Below the pieces are notes generated by a model. That model was not told the origin of the DNA. It worked only from the letters and a program-made list of their open reading frames with translations, and did no database searches. From NCBI GenBank assembly GCA_006384855.1, contig VCJN01000215.1:1-64000 (forward strand): 64,000 nucleotides of DNA. The letters run 5' to 3'. The translations under genes and the position numbers were made by a program. This DNA is from Tetraselmis striata. Taxonomy: Eukaryota; Chlorophyta; Chlorodendrophyceae; Chlorodendrales; Chlorodendraceae. Shown one piece after another: positions 11,396 through 21,875 of the stretch; the stretch's first letter is position 1; every line of letters starts with the position of its first letter.

Positions 11396-11699
11396 TGCAG
11401 CACACGGTAGTGCCACTAAAACGCACCTACCAGCCGCGACACCACCGCTACCGGCCGCACAGCCATCCCGCAGCATATGAAGACGACGCGGGCAACGGCA
11501 GCGGCGCGGGTGGAACGGGCGGAGGTGGCACGGGTGATGGCGGCGGGCGCGGCGGGTGCAGATGCGGGCGGCGGGGCGGCAGCGCGCATGCCCACGGTCA
11601 CTGCGGCGGCACAAGCGGACGGGCGAGCATCTCGCGCTGCATCGGAGCGCGAGGCGTTGACCGCCAAGATACCCAGCGTGGCAGCGTTAATGCTCACGC

Positions 11700-12190
11700 G
11701 CCTCATGGCCTGCGGCGGCGGGCCACGGGAGGCACGGCCGCAGGACTGCGGAGGCAGTGCTGGTGAGCCCGGAGAAGCTGCATGCGGAGGAGGCGGCGCA
11801 GTTGGACAATGAAGGCGGTGGCGCAGCTGGGCAATCCTCTGGACAAATCTCCTCAATTGTCTGCCCAATGCCTTCCCCAATAAAACGCACTAGCTTGGCA
11901 GCAATTGGCAGCTCTTTGCTCCCCCCCCCACACACACACACATGCACACGACCAATATCACTTTCTTATCCCGGCGGGCATTTGCCGCGTATACCCAGGC
12001 TTGAGCGCACGACGTGCGGGGAGGGGGGGGGGGTATCACTATAGCTAAGCTAGTGATGTTGTGATATGAATGCAGAGAGATTGCGAAGTAAATGATATGA
12101 TGGCAGGCAGGCGGGTCCCCGCTCTTCCCCAATCACGGGCCCCGCTCCCTCTTTCCCGCCCCGGGTGCCCTTTAGCTGCTCTCAACATCC
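11700..12190 (-). repeat. Dispersed repeat with conserved KELPIAAKLVR peptide
   Basis: This segment recurs, inverted and diverged, inside CACTG copy 3 at 45541-46139. Both copies keep an open frame with KELPIAAKLVR(F/Y)IG.G.GQTI followed by a Pro/Ser/Ala-rich stretch, although non-coding parts differ. It includes short CA and G runs. It may be a small mobile element; no terminal repeats are clear. Confidence 0.5.
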
Positions 12191-12263
12191 CGAGCCCCCC
12201 TTACACAAGTGCAGTCGCTAGTTTGGATCGGCGGCAGCATTGCCAAGCATCCTGTAACCAAAT

Positions 12264-12391
12264 GCCCCCCCCCCCCCCCCCCCCCCCCCACCCCCACACA
12301 CACACACTTGCATGGTTGGCACTGCCTCGGGTGGCATCATGTCACAATATGCCCCTCCCCCAGCCCCCTCCCCCCCCCCCCCCCCCCCCCC
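12264..12391. repeat. Poly-C runs
   Basis: Two poly-C runs (near 12264-12290 and 12370-12391) separated by CA-rich DNA. The window has over twenty such G or C runs; see the findings. Confidence 0.9.
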
Positions 12392-12600
12392 ACCAGCCCC
12401 CACCCCCCCTCTCCCATTCCCAACCTTGTGCCCCAGCGGCGCGCCATCTGCTCCGGCGCCTCGGAGTCCCGGGGCTCGTCCTTCATGAGCTGAGCGAACA
12501 AACATTCGATGCAGCACGCATTATAGCCAGGCATGCCGCTGCATGTGCACATCACCGCACACGCGATTTAGCACCCCATGCAATCTTCAACCTGAGTCCG

Positions 12601-12637
12601 CACACACACGCACACACACACGCACACACACACACAC

Positions 12638-12668
<31 letters not shown>
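12601..12668. repeat. (CA)n microsatellite
   Basis: CACA/CACG dinucleotide tract of about 68 bp. Confidence 0.95.
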
Positions 12669-12789
12669 AGCACCAACGCCCAACACGCTCATATCTAACA
12701 CCCATAACTACCCTCCTGAGCAGTTATAGACTAATTGGTGCCAGGGAGGCGTTCGCATTGATCCGCGAATGCGTAATGTAATTGTAATC

Positions 12790-13450
12790 ACTCCCACACC
12801 CCCCCCCCCTCCTCCTCAGCAACCCAAGGGCGGGCGGCCAGCTCACTTTCGTCGGGCGCTTGTGGCAGGCCAGCGCCCGGTCGGCTGTCCGCGGCGCTCC
12901 TGGGGAGTGCCTTTCGGGGCGGTCATGGCGGCTGATGCCCAGTGCGCCGGGCCGGTTCTTGCATGCGGCAGCGAAATGTGCAGCGGTTTTGAGTGCGGCC
13001 GTATGGGCTGCGGCGTACACGCCGAAAACGGGGGGCAGAGCGCACCATGCGCCGCTCAAAGAGGCTCCGCACACGCAAGACAGATACAACCCACGCGCCT
13101 AAAGGTCCATAGGCAACACCCATACCTACCCCCCTGGGCCATTTACACAGGTAGAGCGGGTGTTGCGAGGCTGGCTAACTCTCTCGTGCGCGGTGCCCGT
13201 GAGAGTGGCGAGTGCGCAATGCCGCAGCACCAACGGCCAACCGCGACGTTAAGGCGGGCAGCTCACCTCCGCCGGAGGCTTACGGCTGGCCGGCGCCCGG
13301 TCAGCGTGCGGGAAGGGACCAAGGGTGACCTCTGGGGGGCGGTCGTAGTGGGGTTTGGCCTGTGGGGCGGGTGGCTAGGTGGGTTCTGGGGGGCGGGTGA
13401 TGGGCAGATGTGGTGTGCGCAGTGCGCGGGCCGGCACCCATATTTTTCGC
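12790..13450. repeat. Two diverged copies of an about 300-bp segment
   Basis: The stretch from about 12830 (GGGCGGCCAGCTCAC, CCAGCGCCCGGTCGGC, GGGGCGGTC) is echoed from about 13250 (GGCGGGCAGCTCAC, CCGGCGCCCGGTCAGC, GGGGCGGTC) in the same orientation. No gene is supported. Confidence 0.4.
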
Positions 13451-13475
13451 ACCGGCTTTAAAACTCTCGTACGAT

Positions 13476-13495
13476 TAAAAACCCTAAAAACCCTG
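13476..13495. repeat. Interstitial telomere-like motif
   Basis: Two CCCTAAAAA-type units in tandem; short and degenerate. Confidence 0.5.
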
Positions 13496-13775
13496 TGCTT
13501 GGAAGTCTCTCTCAGTCCGCGCGCGTTGGTCGCCGTGTCCTCATGGGGATGGTTAATGTACAAGTAGCAGGAAAAAGGGGCCGTAGCCGCGAGCAACATT
13601 GCCGTGAACAACTTGAACGAAGGCTTTCCGCAGCTTTTGTTTCCCTAGTGGGTCCTTCTCGATGCACACGTACATGGCGCGGTACAACTGATCCCGCGAC
13701 ACGCAGCAAGACATGTCCCGTCGACTTCGCTATTAAATTGGTCTCCATCAGAAACTAACCCAGGTATCGTCCGGC

Positions 13776-14253
13776 GCGTCTTAGATGAAGAACTTCCAGC
13801 CCCGGAGAGCCTCTGCCCCAACGGTGTGGATGCTCGGCCTAAAACCCTGAACCTCGCCGCCCAATGATGCGCGCCCGCTCACTGGCACTGCCGCGCGCGC
13901 TATCGCGGATTAGGCCAGAACGCAGCGAGATTGTCGGGCTTCTAGACAGGCACTCCCGAAATACACTGTTGATGATGCGTCGTGATGATGAGCAGTGATA
14001 TGCGCCTGATGCAGTTTATTACGAGTATGTCACGGAATGACTATGGACGAGTGTGATTATACTGGTAAGATTACCGATGAAAAAATACAGGGTATTATTT
14101 ATAGTATACTTACGAAGCGGTGCGCGAGCCTTACGAAGTGGTGCGGGAGCATTAATTACGAAGTCGACTCGGCCCATATCTCCACCCTAGCCCATAAGGG
14201 CCCATGGGTGGTGGTCTAGAGGCTCTCGTTCACGTCGTGTGCACTCCTAGTGA
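13776..14253 (+). mobile_element. End of a CACTA element related to the one at 28946
   Basis: 13880-14112 matches, inverted, the left subterminal region of the CACTA element at 28946 (28975-29190), including shared phrases such as GATGCAGTTTATTACGAGTA. A short plus-strand exon end (VLDEELPAPESLCPNG, stop near 13867) lies just inside. A TAGTG at 14249-14253 could be the terminus, but no partner end or target duplication was found. Probably an old, truncated relative. Confidence 0.4.
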
Positions 14254-14803
14254 CCGATTCGGGGGTGGGATGGGGGTGGTCCTTGTACGGGTACATGAGA
14301 CACCGTATGTACGCGCGCTATATATCGCCGATTTTAAACACCGTGCGGGTGCGCCGTGTGGTGCCACCCCAGGCTAGCCCACTACCTTATCTGGTGTAGC
14401 CACGGAAGTAAGATCTACGCACAGTGTTGCAGGTCCCATGTGCCGTCAAAGGAGGAAAAGTGCCGAGCAATTAGGGAGGGCCACGGATGCATGGCCTCCT
14501 GAGAACGCAGCTCTCAAGGCCGTGTTTGTTTGCGCGAGGTGGATGATGATGACATTGTTGATCTCCTCATTCATCACGACGATAAGGAGGCCGACAACAA
14601 CATCCGGCATGAACAAATACACGCGCATATTCACGGGGCTCAAGGACGCCGCTGACGGCAGCAGCCGAGGCGGTAATCAAATGCAGGTGGCCAGAGCAGA
14701 ATGAGAGCCACTACGCCAGCTTTGTTCCGGATGATGATGCTCAAAGTATTTGTCGACTGCATAGCATATTGTTTTGGACAGCAAAATAATCGCGTTTTAT
14801 TTT

Positions 14804-14838
14804 AAAACCCTAAAACCCTAAGCCCTAAAACCCTAAAG
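14804..14838. repeat. Interstitial telomere-like repeat
   Basis: Four CCCTAAAA/CCCTAAG-type units, i.e. TTTTAGGG on the other strand, as in Chlamydomonas-type telomeres. Confidence 0.7.
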
Positions 14839-14853
14839 CACGTTGTTTTGAAC

Positions 14854-15198
14854 ATGGTGGCTACCCGAGAATGCGACATTCTGCTCAACCCCCGGGAAGA
14901 AGCAAATTCCTTTCCCCTGATGCCCCCGCCTAATGAGCTCGCGCCGCATGAGGACGCGCACATCTTAGAGGAGGACATTGACGATGTAGAATATAGTGAT
15001 GATGCAGAGCTTGTTTGCTAGGATGAAATAGCAATGGAGATTGAGCAAGCGATGGTGACTGTTCCGTTGGACGATCATGACGACAGTGGCGCAGCGAGGC
15101 AAGATGAAATTGTATATATTATAGTTGATGATGATCCTGAGATGCTGACGGCCCAACATGCGCATGAGGATGCATCTGTGTGTAAAGCGCAAAACTGA
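14854..15198 (+). pseudogene. Acidic ORF with one in-frame stop
   Basis: From ATG 14854 a 114-codon frame runs to TGA at 15196-15198, with one in-frame TAG at 15019-15021 (codon 56). The product is strongly acidic (HILEEDIDDVEYSDD, IVYIIVDDDPEML). It converges on the transposase-like gene that ends at 15327, so it may be the acidic partner ORF of the same element. No homology is recognised. Confidence 0.4.
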
Positions 15199-15326
15199 AA
15201 GCACAATACATTTAAATCAAATTCACTTACTTTGATTTACATTTGCATGCTGTGCAATTCATTTGCAGCGCCCACATGCGCTTTATGTCCGGTGCGCAGC
15301 TCTGTCTTGCCATGGATCATGTAATT

Positions 15327-16955
15327 TCATACGCGCCGCTTCCAGGTGTGATCCTTCAGCGGCAGAACGTTCACCTGCCCTGGTCGCTTGCAAGTGGTGT
15401 TGGAAACGCTGGTCTTGCGCGCGATACTCCGAAGAGGTTCCCTGTGAATGTTACTGTTCCAATCCACTGTTGTTGCATTCGCGCGTGCATTGGTGGTGGC
15501 ATGGCAGAGAATCAGCTTGCTGGCATACTTGCTGATAACTGAGTTGACAGTCTTGATCCAGTAGTTCTCTCTTGCCAGCGGCAGATGCGGGATCACTATG
15601 GGGGAGCAGAACTTGATGATGAATGATCGTACCGCCTTGTATGTGGGTCCATCGACAAGATACCGAGGCGCCCTGTCGTATCCTGGCATGCAACGACACT
15701 CGGCCGATGCGCCATGCAAAGCATGGCACGTGTCATGCTTGGCAGCAAAATGATCCGTTGCATTGACAATACGCCGCACAGTGATGTCCAGGGCAAAAGC
15801 AACCGCAGGGGTGCTGCCGCTTACTGAGTCTCCTGCTCTATTGTCTGTCAGATGGGCGCGCGCTTGACGAGTGCAGTTGTAAAGCCAACAACGAATGCAG
15901 TCGCCGACACGGTTGCTCATCAGCTCCGGGTATGCTGTAGCAATGAGTTCTCGATAGGTGTTCTGGGCATGAATCTTCTGCATGTGCAAATGCTTGTCCC
16001 ACGCGAGGCCAATGACGACGTCCTTCTTCATGCCGCCGGAGATACGGATATATTGTGCTCCTTGGCCAAGTAGGTGAGAACCGGCATCGTAAAATATGCC
16101 AAATTTGCCTTGCAGAGAGCATCATCGACGCCGCTGCATTTGGTTATATAAAATCTCGTCAAATTTGGAAGTAATATTTCTAACAACATGCCACATGTCT
16201 TTGTTGTAATCCGTTTGGCATGCTAAATTATCATCTACGCACTTTGTGTCGTCATGAATGCTATCAACAATATTAACAACTGATTTGTTCTGGATGTGAT
16301 CTAGACCGTTCTCAATCGCTACATCTTCAATGAGCCACACAATGATCTTGTCTCCTTACGCATTATGGTTTCCCGGTGGATGATGTTTTTGGTCGCGTGG
16401 TCCATGAACACGGCAGTGCCATGATAGCCATTCCGCCGGCTGAAATAAAACCTGGCACCCACAACCACAACCAATGGCTTGCCTGCGGCCTTTTGTCTCG
16501 CAGCACCCTCCTCGCGCTGCTCCTCGCGGCGACAAGCTGCACAACTTTTGCCCATAAACTCAAGATACATATCGTGCCGTCTTTAAAATACGTTCGTGCA
16601 AGCGCCACCATGACAGCTCACGGAGTCGAGCGTTTTGGCAAAACTCTCGAAACTGCGAAAAGCCCATCCCGCAGGACAGCGCTGAATGAATAGCTCGCTT
16701 CGTGATAAGATCCTTCCTACCAAGGTGATCTCTATGATCCCCCGGATTGCTCCCCAAGTGGCTCTTCCAAGGGCAGGTCGGGTTGTTGCAATGAAGGCGT
16801 AAGTTAATGCTCAGATTGTGCTGGCTCACTCCAATGTTCTGGGTGCTCACTGGGTGTTTGCATCGTGGATAGAGGAAACCGGCGGGTGTCATGTAAATGA
16901 GGAGAGAAATCAGCACTTGTATGTGGGCAGAGACACAAAGAACAGCCGAAGACAC
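15327..16955 (-). pseudogene. DDE-type (MULE-like) transposase gene, decayed
   Basis: Successive minus-strand pieces, in order 16955-16560, 16570-16319, 16340-16122 and 16031-15327, follow a protein family I know from scattered animal and algal transposons. They contain a Cys pattern (LRLHCNNPTCPW), a catalytic-core-like stretch (GARFYFSRRNGYHGT, FMDHATKNII), then DKDMWHVVRNI-like DMWHVVRNITSKFD, and at the C-end the conserved phrases DGPTYKAVRSF and KYASKLI. The DxWH motif resembles MULE/ISL3 DDE transposases; exact family uncertain. The pieces change frame several times, by introns or decay. It may also extend to the ORF at 17019-17423. Confidence 0.5.
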
Positions 16956-17018
16956 TGCCTCATCCGAGCCACGCGCAACATACTTTCGTGGGTGCCCGGT
17001 CCCTTTGCGTGGCTTCTT

Positions 17019-17423
17019 CTAGGTTAATTGCTGCTCCGCCGCCGGGCAGTGCTCCTCGTTGGAGGGCTCTTCGGGGCCATTGGGTTGGGCATTAGCCCCG
17101 CTGCCCTCATGATGTGTTAGGAGCTCCACCGCTTCGTCCACCACAACGTGTTGGTGCAGCTGATTGTCTTTCGCGAACTGGCTCACCCACTCGGCATGGG
17201 GTTCGGAAATGCGCATAGTGTTGCACGCTTTGTCGGCCGCGGGCCGTGTGGCTCCGCGGCCGCGTTTTCGCATGCCGCTCGGAGGCGTGTCGCCATTATC
17301 CGGTGGCTGCCCGCCAGTCGCCGCCATTGGGAACCCCTCTTGCCCCGTCTCCGACTCGCCGCCACCGAAAACCTGCCGAGACCACCCCGCCACGCCGCTG
17401 CCGTCGGCACCGTCAAGGTGCAC
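17019..17423 (-). CDS. Hypothetical ORF upstream of the MULE-like gene
   Basis: A 134-codon frame, low-complexity at first (Gly/Pro/Ser), with a basic patch (MRKRGRGATRPAADK) and a helical stretch (HVVVDEAVELLTHHEG), ending PAAEQQLT. It lies 5' of the transposase remnant on the same strand and could be its N-terminal exon. Function unknown. Confidence 0.3.
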   Translation of the reverse strand: MHLDGADGSGVAGWSRQVFGGGESETGQEGFPMAATGGQPPDNGDTPPSGMRKRGRGATRPAADKACNTMRISEPHAEWVSQFAKDNQLHQHVVVDEAVELLTHHEGSGANAQPNGPEEPSNEEHCPAAEQQLT

Positions 17424-17429
17424 CCCTTC

Positions 17430-18560
17430 AATGGGTAGGCACTGATGTGGTAGGGTGGGAGTCGGGTCGTTGATTGGGTCGTGTGGAGTTGTGATGCGGG
17501 CGGCAATGGTCGTTTACGTGCGGATGACCGCCGCACCGCCGCAATGCCGCACACCGCCACCCACCTCGCGACATCATGCATGCTTTCTAGGGCCTTCTGA
17601 GGCCCAATGCGTGTAACCCGGCGGAGCTCGGAGGCCGCGCTGGGCCACCCGCCATGCTGTGGGCGCCTGGACGGGCAGGGTTGCCGTGAGCACAAGGTCA
17701 TAATAATGAAGTGAATAGCCTAAAGTCGATGGTAGGGCGGGGTAACCCGCCGTGTTAAGCCGTTTACATATCATGCACATGTTAAGCGACTAACGGTTGC
17801 TCCCGGGTTCCATACCGCATGCGTTGCGGCCGTCCGCAGCCGTAAACAACCAAATTTGCGATTCGTACGGATTTCTCGCTGCCGTATACATTAATACGAC
17901 TATACTGCACTGCGGTCGGGTACAAGAAAAGGCCTTGTATTAACGTGTCATCCGTGTTGTATTTTAGTGGGCCGAGGCGGTGACGCCGTACTCGTCCCCC
18001 CCCCCCCCCTTTCCCCCCGCCGGGACAGGACTGGCACGACTGAAACCCTTGCAGCGTCTCTACCCTACGACGGCCGTTTAAGCTGTTATCCAGCTACGGA
18101 ATCAAGCCCTGGGTAGGCGATGCTCCGTTATAGTCAAGGAAATTGCCGATGCATTCTGCAAGACCAATTAAACCCTCTTGTCGTAGAACAAAATAAACCC
18201 GGTTTTGTCACATGTGGTGGGCTGCCCACAATCGTTGTAGTTGTATGCCCGATACTAAGGCAGCCGGTTAACGCGCATATCGAGAGAGTATGCCTGACCA
18301 GACACATCTCTTGTATATTGTCCTTGAATCCTCGTCGCAGAGGTCGGGCTCGGTGAGGGCTTTACGTCAATATACGTATTGTACCCAGCGGCCGCCGGAC
18401 GGCGGAGAACGGGCCGGCCGACGACATCATCGCGCGGCAGCAACAGACAACTCACTTTCGCGCCGCCCTGCGCACCCACTCCTATCCCGCACGCAGTCCC
18501 GGGCGAAAGGTTCGGCCCCACTGTTCCGACGTACGCTTAGCTGAGGTCCTCTGGAGCGAG
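17430..18560. other. No recognised gene
   Basis: Mixed-composition DNA with a poly-C run (17996-18010). Only short shadow-like open frames. Confidence 0.4.
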
Positions 18561-18570
18561 GATCGGTGCG

Positions 18571-18948
18571 ATGGAGGTCGGATCGCCGACTGAGTCGTCT
18601 GATGACCCGCCCGCCGCCGGCGCAGCGCCGTTCTCGTATTTGGCCGCCCTCAGTTCGCCCGACACTGCCATCCCTGCCGGAGCCGAACGGCTCCGGACCA
18701 GCCCCGTTCTTGCGGCACCCCTCCTGCAGACACCTGCGGAGGTCGGCTCTCTGTTTTCCCCTGCATCTGCGTCCGGCCCTCTAGCAAGCGGTGGTCGCAC
18801 CGCTGGCGGTAGCAGATGGCCCGCTGCGGCTAGTCAGCAAGCGCCGAGGTTCTCATCACCCAAGACCAACCTCCTCCCCCAGCACAGCCCGCAGCCACGC
18901 CCCGCCGTGACTGCGGTTCGGAGACACGGCTGGACCCACCACAGATAG
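18571..18948 (+). CDS. Hypothetical Ser/Pro/Ala-rich ORF
   Basis: A 125-codon frame from an ATG in good context (GTGCGATGGAGG), beginning MEVGSPTESSDDPPAAG. No domain is recognised. It lies just left of CACTG copy 2, and a minus-strand frame over 18830-19128 (FDLMRDFLKYHAV) competes with it. It could be a structural-protein-like fragment of an older element. Confidence 0.2.
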   Translation: MEVGSPTESSDDPPAAGAAPFSYLAALSSPDTAIPAGAERLRTSPVLAAPLLQTPAEVGSLFSPASASGPLASGGRTAGGSRWPAAASQQAPRFSSPKTNLLPQHSPQPRPAVTAVRRHGWTHHR

Positions 18949-19716
18949 CTCGCACCGCCCATGCGAGCCATCCGTGGCGGGTATTTGAGACAGCGTGGTA
19001 TTTGAGGAAGTCGCGCATCAGGTCGAACTCAGCAGGGACCATGCGCCGGGCCTTATCCGGCACTGTCTCTGCTGGCGCTGGCTTGTCCGGATCGCCACGC
19101 CCATGGCCATCACGACCACGACCGCGCCCACTGTGAGATTCAGATGTGACGTAAATGTGCCCTACTGGTGACGAACGACGACATACGGGGACGATACGGG
19201 ACGGACGAGGGACGTGGATTTCATACCCAGTAGCGACGACTATCGCGCGCGACCTGTAAAGTACTATATGAATTTCTCGTTTCCATAATTTCATCAAATT
19301 GATATGCGCACGCGGGCTCGCGTGTCGCCCGCCGACGCGGAGCACCCGGGCTAAGTACAGGCGGATGTACGCACTCACTGCACATCGCCGCACATCGCTG
19401 ACCCCGCGGTGTGCGGCGATGTGCGGCACGACGGGCGGAGGTGTGGGCGGATGTAGGTGGTACGGTAGGTGGTAGGCGGTAGGTGGTGTTCGTAGGTGCG
19501 CGTTTTAATGCAGCCGCCCTAACTGCTGATGATTGTGTAACGCCCCAGCACGCGCATGAAGTACGGGGTCGCCTCACGGTCACCGCCGCTCACCGCTGAA
19601 TCAAGCGCGGACAGCCGCGCACTCGCATCTGTGTTGCCTGCCGGTGGTGGGTTACATCCATCCCAACTCTCAACCCCCCCCCCCCCCCCCCCCGCCCCCC
19701 GCGCGCGGCAGCAGGC

Positions 19717-21410
19717 ATGCCGGCAAAGGGATGGATAGCGAGTGTGTCGAAGGATGGCGTGTACTCATGCAAGCACTGCCGGGGCAACGTGACGGGCACA
19801 TGTGACAAGATGGCGCGAGAGCGGCACTTCCTAAAATTCCCGAACTGTAGCCACTCGTTGAAGCGTGCGGCTAAGTTGCGCCGCAAGGCCGCCTTATCAC
19901 AAGCAGCAGCAGCAGGGGCGGCAGCAGCAGCAGCAGCAACAACAACAGGGGCGGCAGCAGGAGTAGCTACAGCCGTCGGAAACGGCCCGCCGGCGCCGGT
20001 CTTGGACGACGGCGGCTCGAAGGTGGACGATGTGATGGGCGTGGGGGAGGACCCCGTTGGCGAAGACGGTATGGACATCGACGCGCCTGCGTGGCCGCCG
20101 GCGGGCGTGGAACCCGCGATGAGGGCGTGATACGGGAAGGCGATCCCGGCGACTTCTACATGAAGGTCATCGCCAAGAAGTTCCGGGGAGTATGGCACTA
20201 CGGCGTGATAACCAGCGTCGTTACCGAGTGGGTGTTTGTTAGGGTTACCACTATTAGGGTAACCCTAACAGTGTTGGAGATCTACGGCGGGGCGACCCAG
20301 TGGCGCGCTGTTTTCGAGGACGGTGACATTGTGGACCTTCTGCGTTCCGAGGTGAGTGGGCCCGGCTTGCGTGCTGGTGGCACCACTCAACTGCGGTTGT
20401 ATGGAATCACACGCACCCGTCTGCTCGGCGTGGCATGTTGTGGAGGCTATGGCGGCTGCCCAGGAGCACCCCCCTGTGGATGCGGACGGGGATGCTCGCT
20501 TGGTAACCGTCCATGAAGGTGATGACTTGTCCAGTGAATCACGCACCTTGCCCGGCGTGCGTTCAACACAACCCGGCTGGCGGAGGCCAAGCAGAACACT
20601 GGCTGCCATGGCATGTGCCATGTGCATGTGGTCCTGGGCTATGTCAGCATGGTCAACCTCTTCCCCCTCGCGCCGTTCCACCTGTTTTTTTTGGCTTGGG
20701 AAGGGACTTCTGGAGGAAATTTGTCACCGTGCAGGGCCACATTGGATTCCGAGCTATGAAGCAGGAAGACCGGCGCCAGGCTTTAGTCCCGATACCCAGC
20801 AACTTTGAACGCGGGCTGCGCCCTTCGTTTGCAGTGTCCAAGAATCGAAAGGTAAACCCCCCCCCCCCCCCCCCCCCCCCCGGGCGTGGGCGTGGGCGTG
20901 GGCGTGACGGCATTCCCTTCCATGACTGAAGGGTCAGGCAAGGTGACGGTGCAGTCCGGCTGGGTCATGGAGGACTGCTTGCACCACATGGAAACGTTTT
21001 CCATTCTTAACGCCGGTCCGCTGTTCGAGGAGGCCCGGGTGAAGGCGATCATGCCCGAGAAGGAGCTCGCGTCCCCAGCGGTGGTGCGTTCGGTGTCGCG
21101 ACTGGCGGTGCTTGGGCACATGTACAAGCGCCTGCAAGGAGCTGCGTGGTTCGTCACGCGGTGGGGGTTGCAGAATGTGGTGACGGAGGAGGACGGCCCC
21201 GAGCGCAAGGCGCAGGTGGACGCGCTCACTAGGGAGGGGAGGACTCGATACCCAGCGCGGCGCCAAGGCGCGGCGGCCGGGGCAGCGCGGCGCCAAGGCG
21301 CGGCGGCCGGGGCAGCGCGGCGCCAACGCGAGTGGGATGGGCGGGGCAGCGGTTGCTACCGAGTGAGGCGTAGCATCGTTTGCAGTAGCAACGCAGCCTT
21401 TCCGGTGTGA
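19717..21410 (+). CDS. G1, copy 2: CACTA transposase with BED-type finger and Tudor-like domain
   Basis: ATG 19717 opens a BED-like finger (YSCKHCRGNV...ERHFLKFPNCS), a basic helix and a Gln/Ala-rich acidic linker. A one-base loss near 20120 relative to copy 1 breaks the link to the Tudor-like segment (FRGVWHYGVI, FEDGDIVDLLRSE), which ends at a strong donor (20352 GTGAGT). Downstream are the TNP2-like blocks GLGRDFWRKFVTV, IGFRAMKQEDRR, RPSFAVSKNRK (to 20851), an intron 20852-20942 holding the poly-C run, then VTVQSGWVMEDCLHHMETFSIL and VRSVSRLAVLGHMYKR. The T run near 20686 has eight Ts against nine in copies 1 and 3. The C-terminus has two GAAAGAARRQ units. Family assignment rests on motif layout, not a search. 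Confidence 0.6.
20237..20270. repeat. 34-bp telomere-motif palindrome with 5-bp target duplication
   Basis: Present only in copy 2. The insert has 13-bp perfect inverted arms starting TGTTAGGGTTACC and is flanked by GTGTT on both sides (20232-20236 and 20271-20275); the other copies have GTGTT once. Insert plus duplication is 39 bp, so the G1 frame is kept. Confidence 0.85.
20857..20880. repeat. Poly-C run inside G1 intron, copy 2
   Basis: A poly-C run directly after the splice donor, followed by GGGCGT repeats. The matching runs in copies 1 and 3 differ in length. Confidence 0.9.
21258..21330. repeat. 30-bp minisatellite, copy 2 (about 2 units)
   Basis: Same unit as at 7353-7460 and 46140-46641, within the G1 C-terminal coding region. 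Confidence 0.85.
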
Positions 21411-21840
21411 CGCCGCCTGGATGTAACCCAGCAGTACGCGCAAAGTGCAAGTGCAAGCTGCTGATGGCGGGGATCCCGCGCGGGGGGGGGGGGGGGGGGG
21501 GGCTGTGGGATAGGCGCGGCAGCGGTTGCTACAGAGTGAGGCGTTGCATCGTTTGCAGTAGCAACGCAGCCTTTCCGGTTGCATAGTGTGACGCCGCTTG
21601 GATGTAACCCAGCAGTACGCGCAAAGTGCAAGTGCAAGCTGCGGGTGGCGGGGATCCACGCGAGATCGCGAGGGGTGGGGGGGGGGGGGGGGGGGCAGCG
21701 GCTGTGGGATAGGCGGGGCAGCGGTTGCTACCGAGTGAGGCGTAGCATCGTTTGCAATAGCAACGCAGCCTTTCCGGTTGCATAGTGTGACGCCGCTTGG
21801 ATGTAACCCAGCAGTACGCGCAAAGTGCAAGTGTTACACG
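21354..21840. repeat. 175-197-bp tandem repeat, copy 2 (about 3 units)
   Basis: The phrase TAGCAACGCAGCCTTTCCGG recurs at about 21384, 21559 and 21756. Two units are separated by poly-G runs (21481-21501 and 21676-21694). It lies between the convergent 3' ends of G1 and G3. Confidence 0.8.
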
Positions 21841-21875
21841 TCCGTGTGCCCCACCCAATGACATTGCGCCCGACC

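Noticed and set aside
12218-12517. Open frames rich in Pro or Gly over poly-C and poly-G runs here and elsewhere
   Set aside because: They are produced by the homopolymers themselves and have no conserved flanks.
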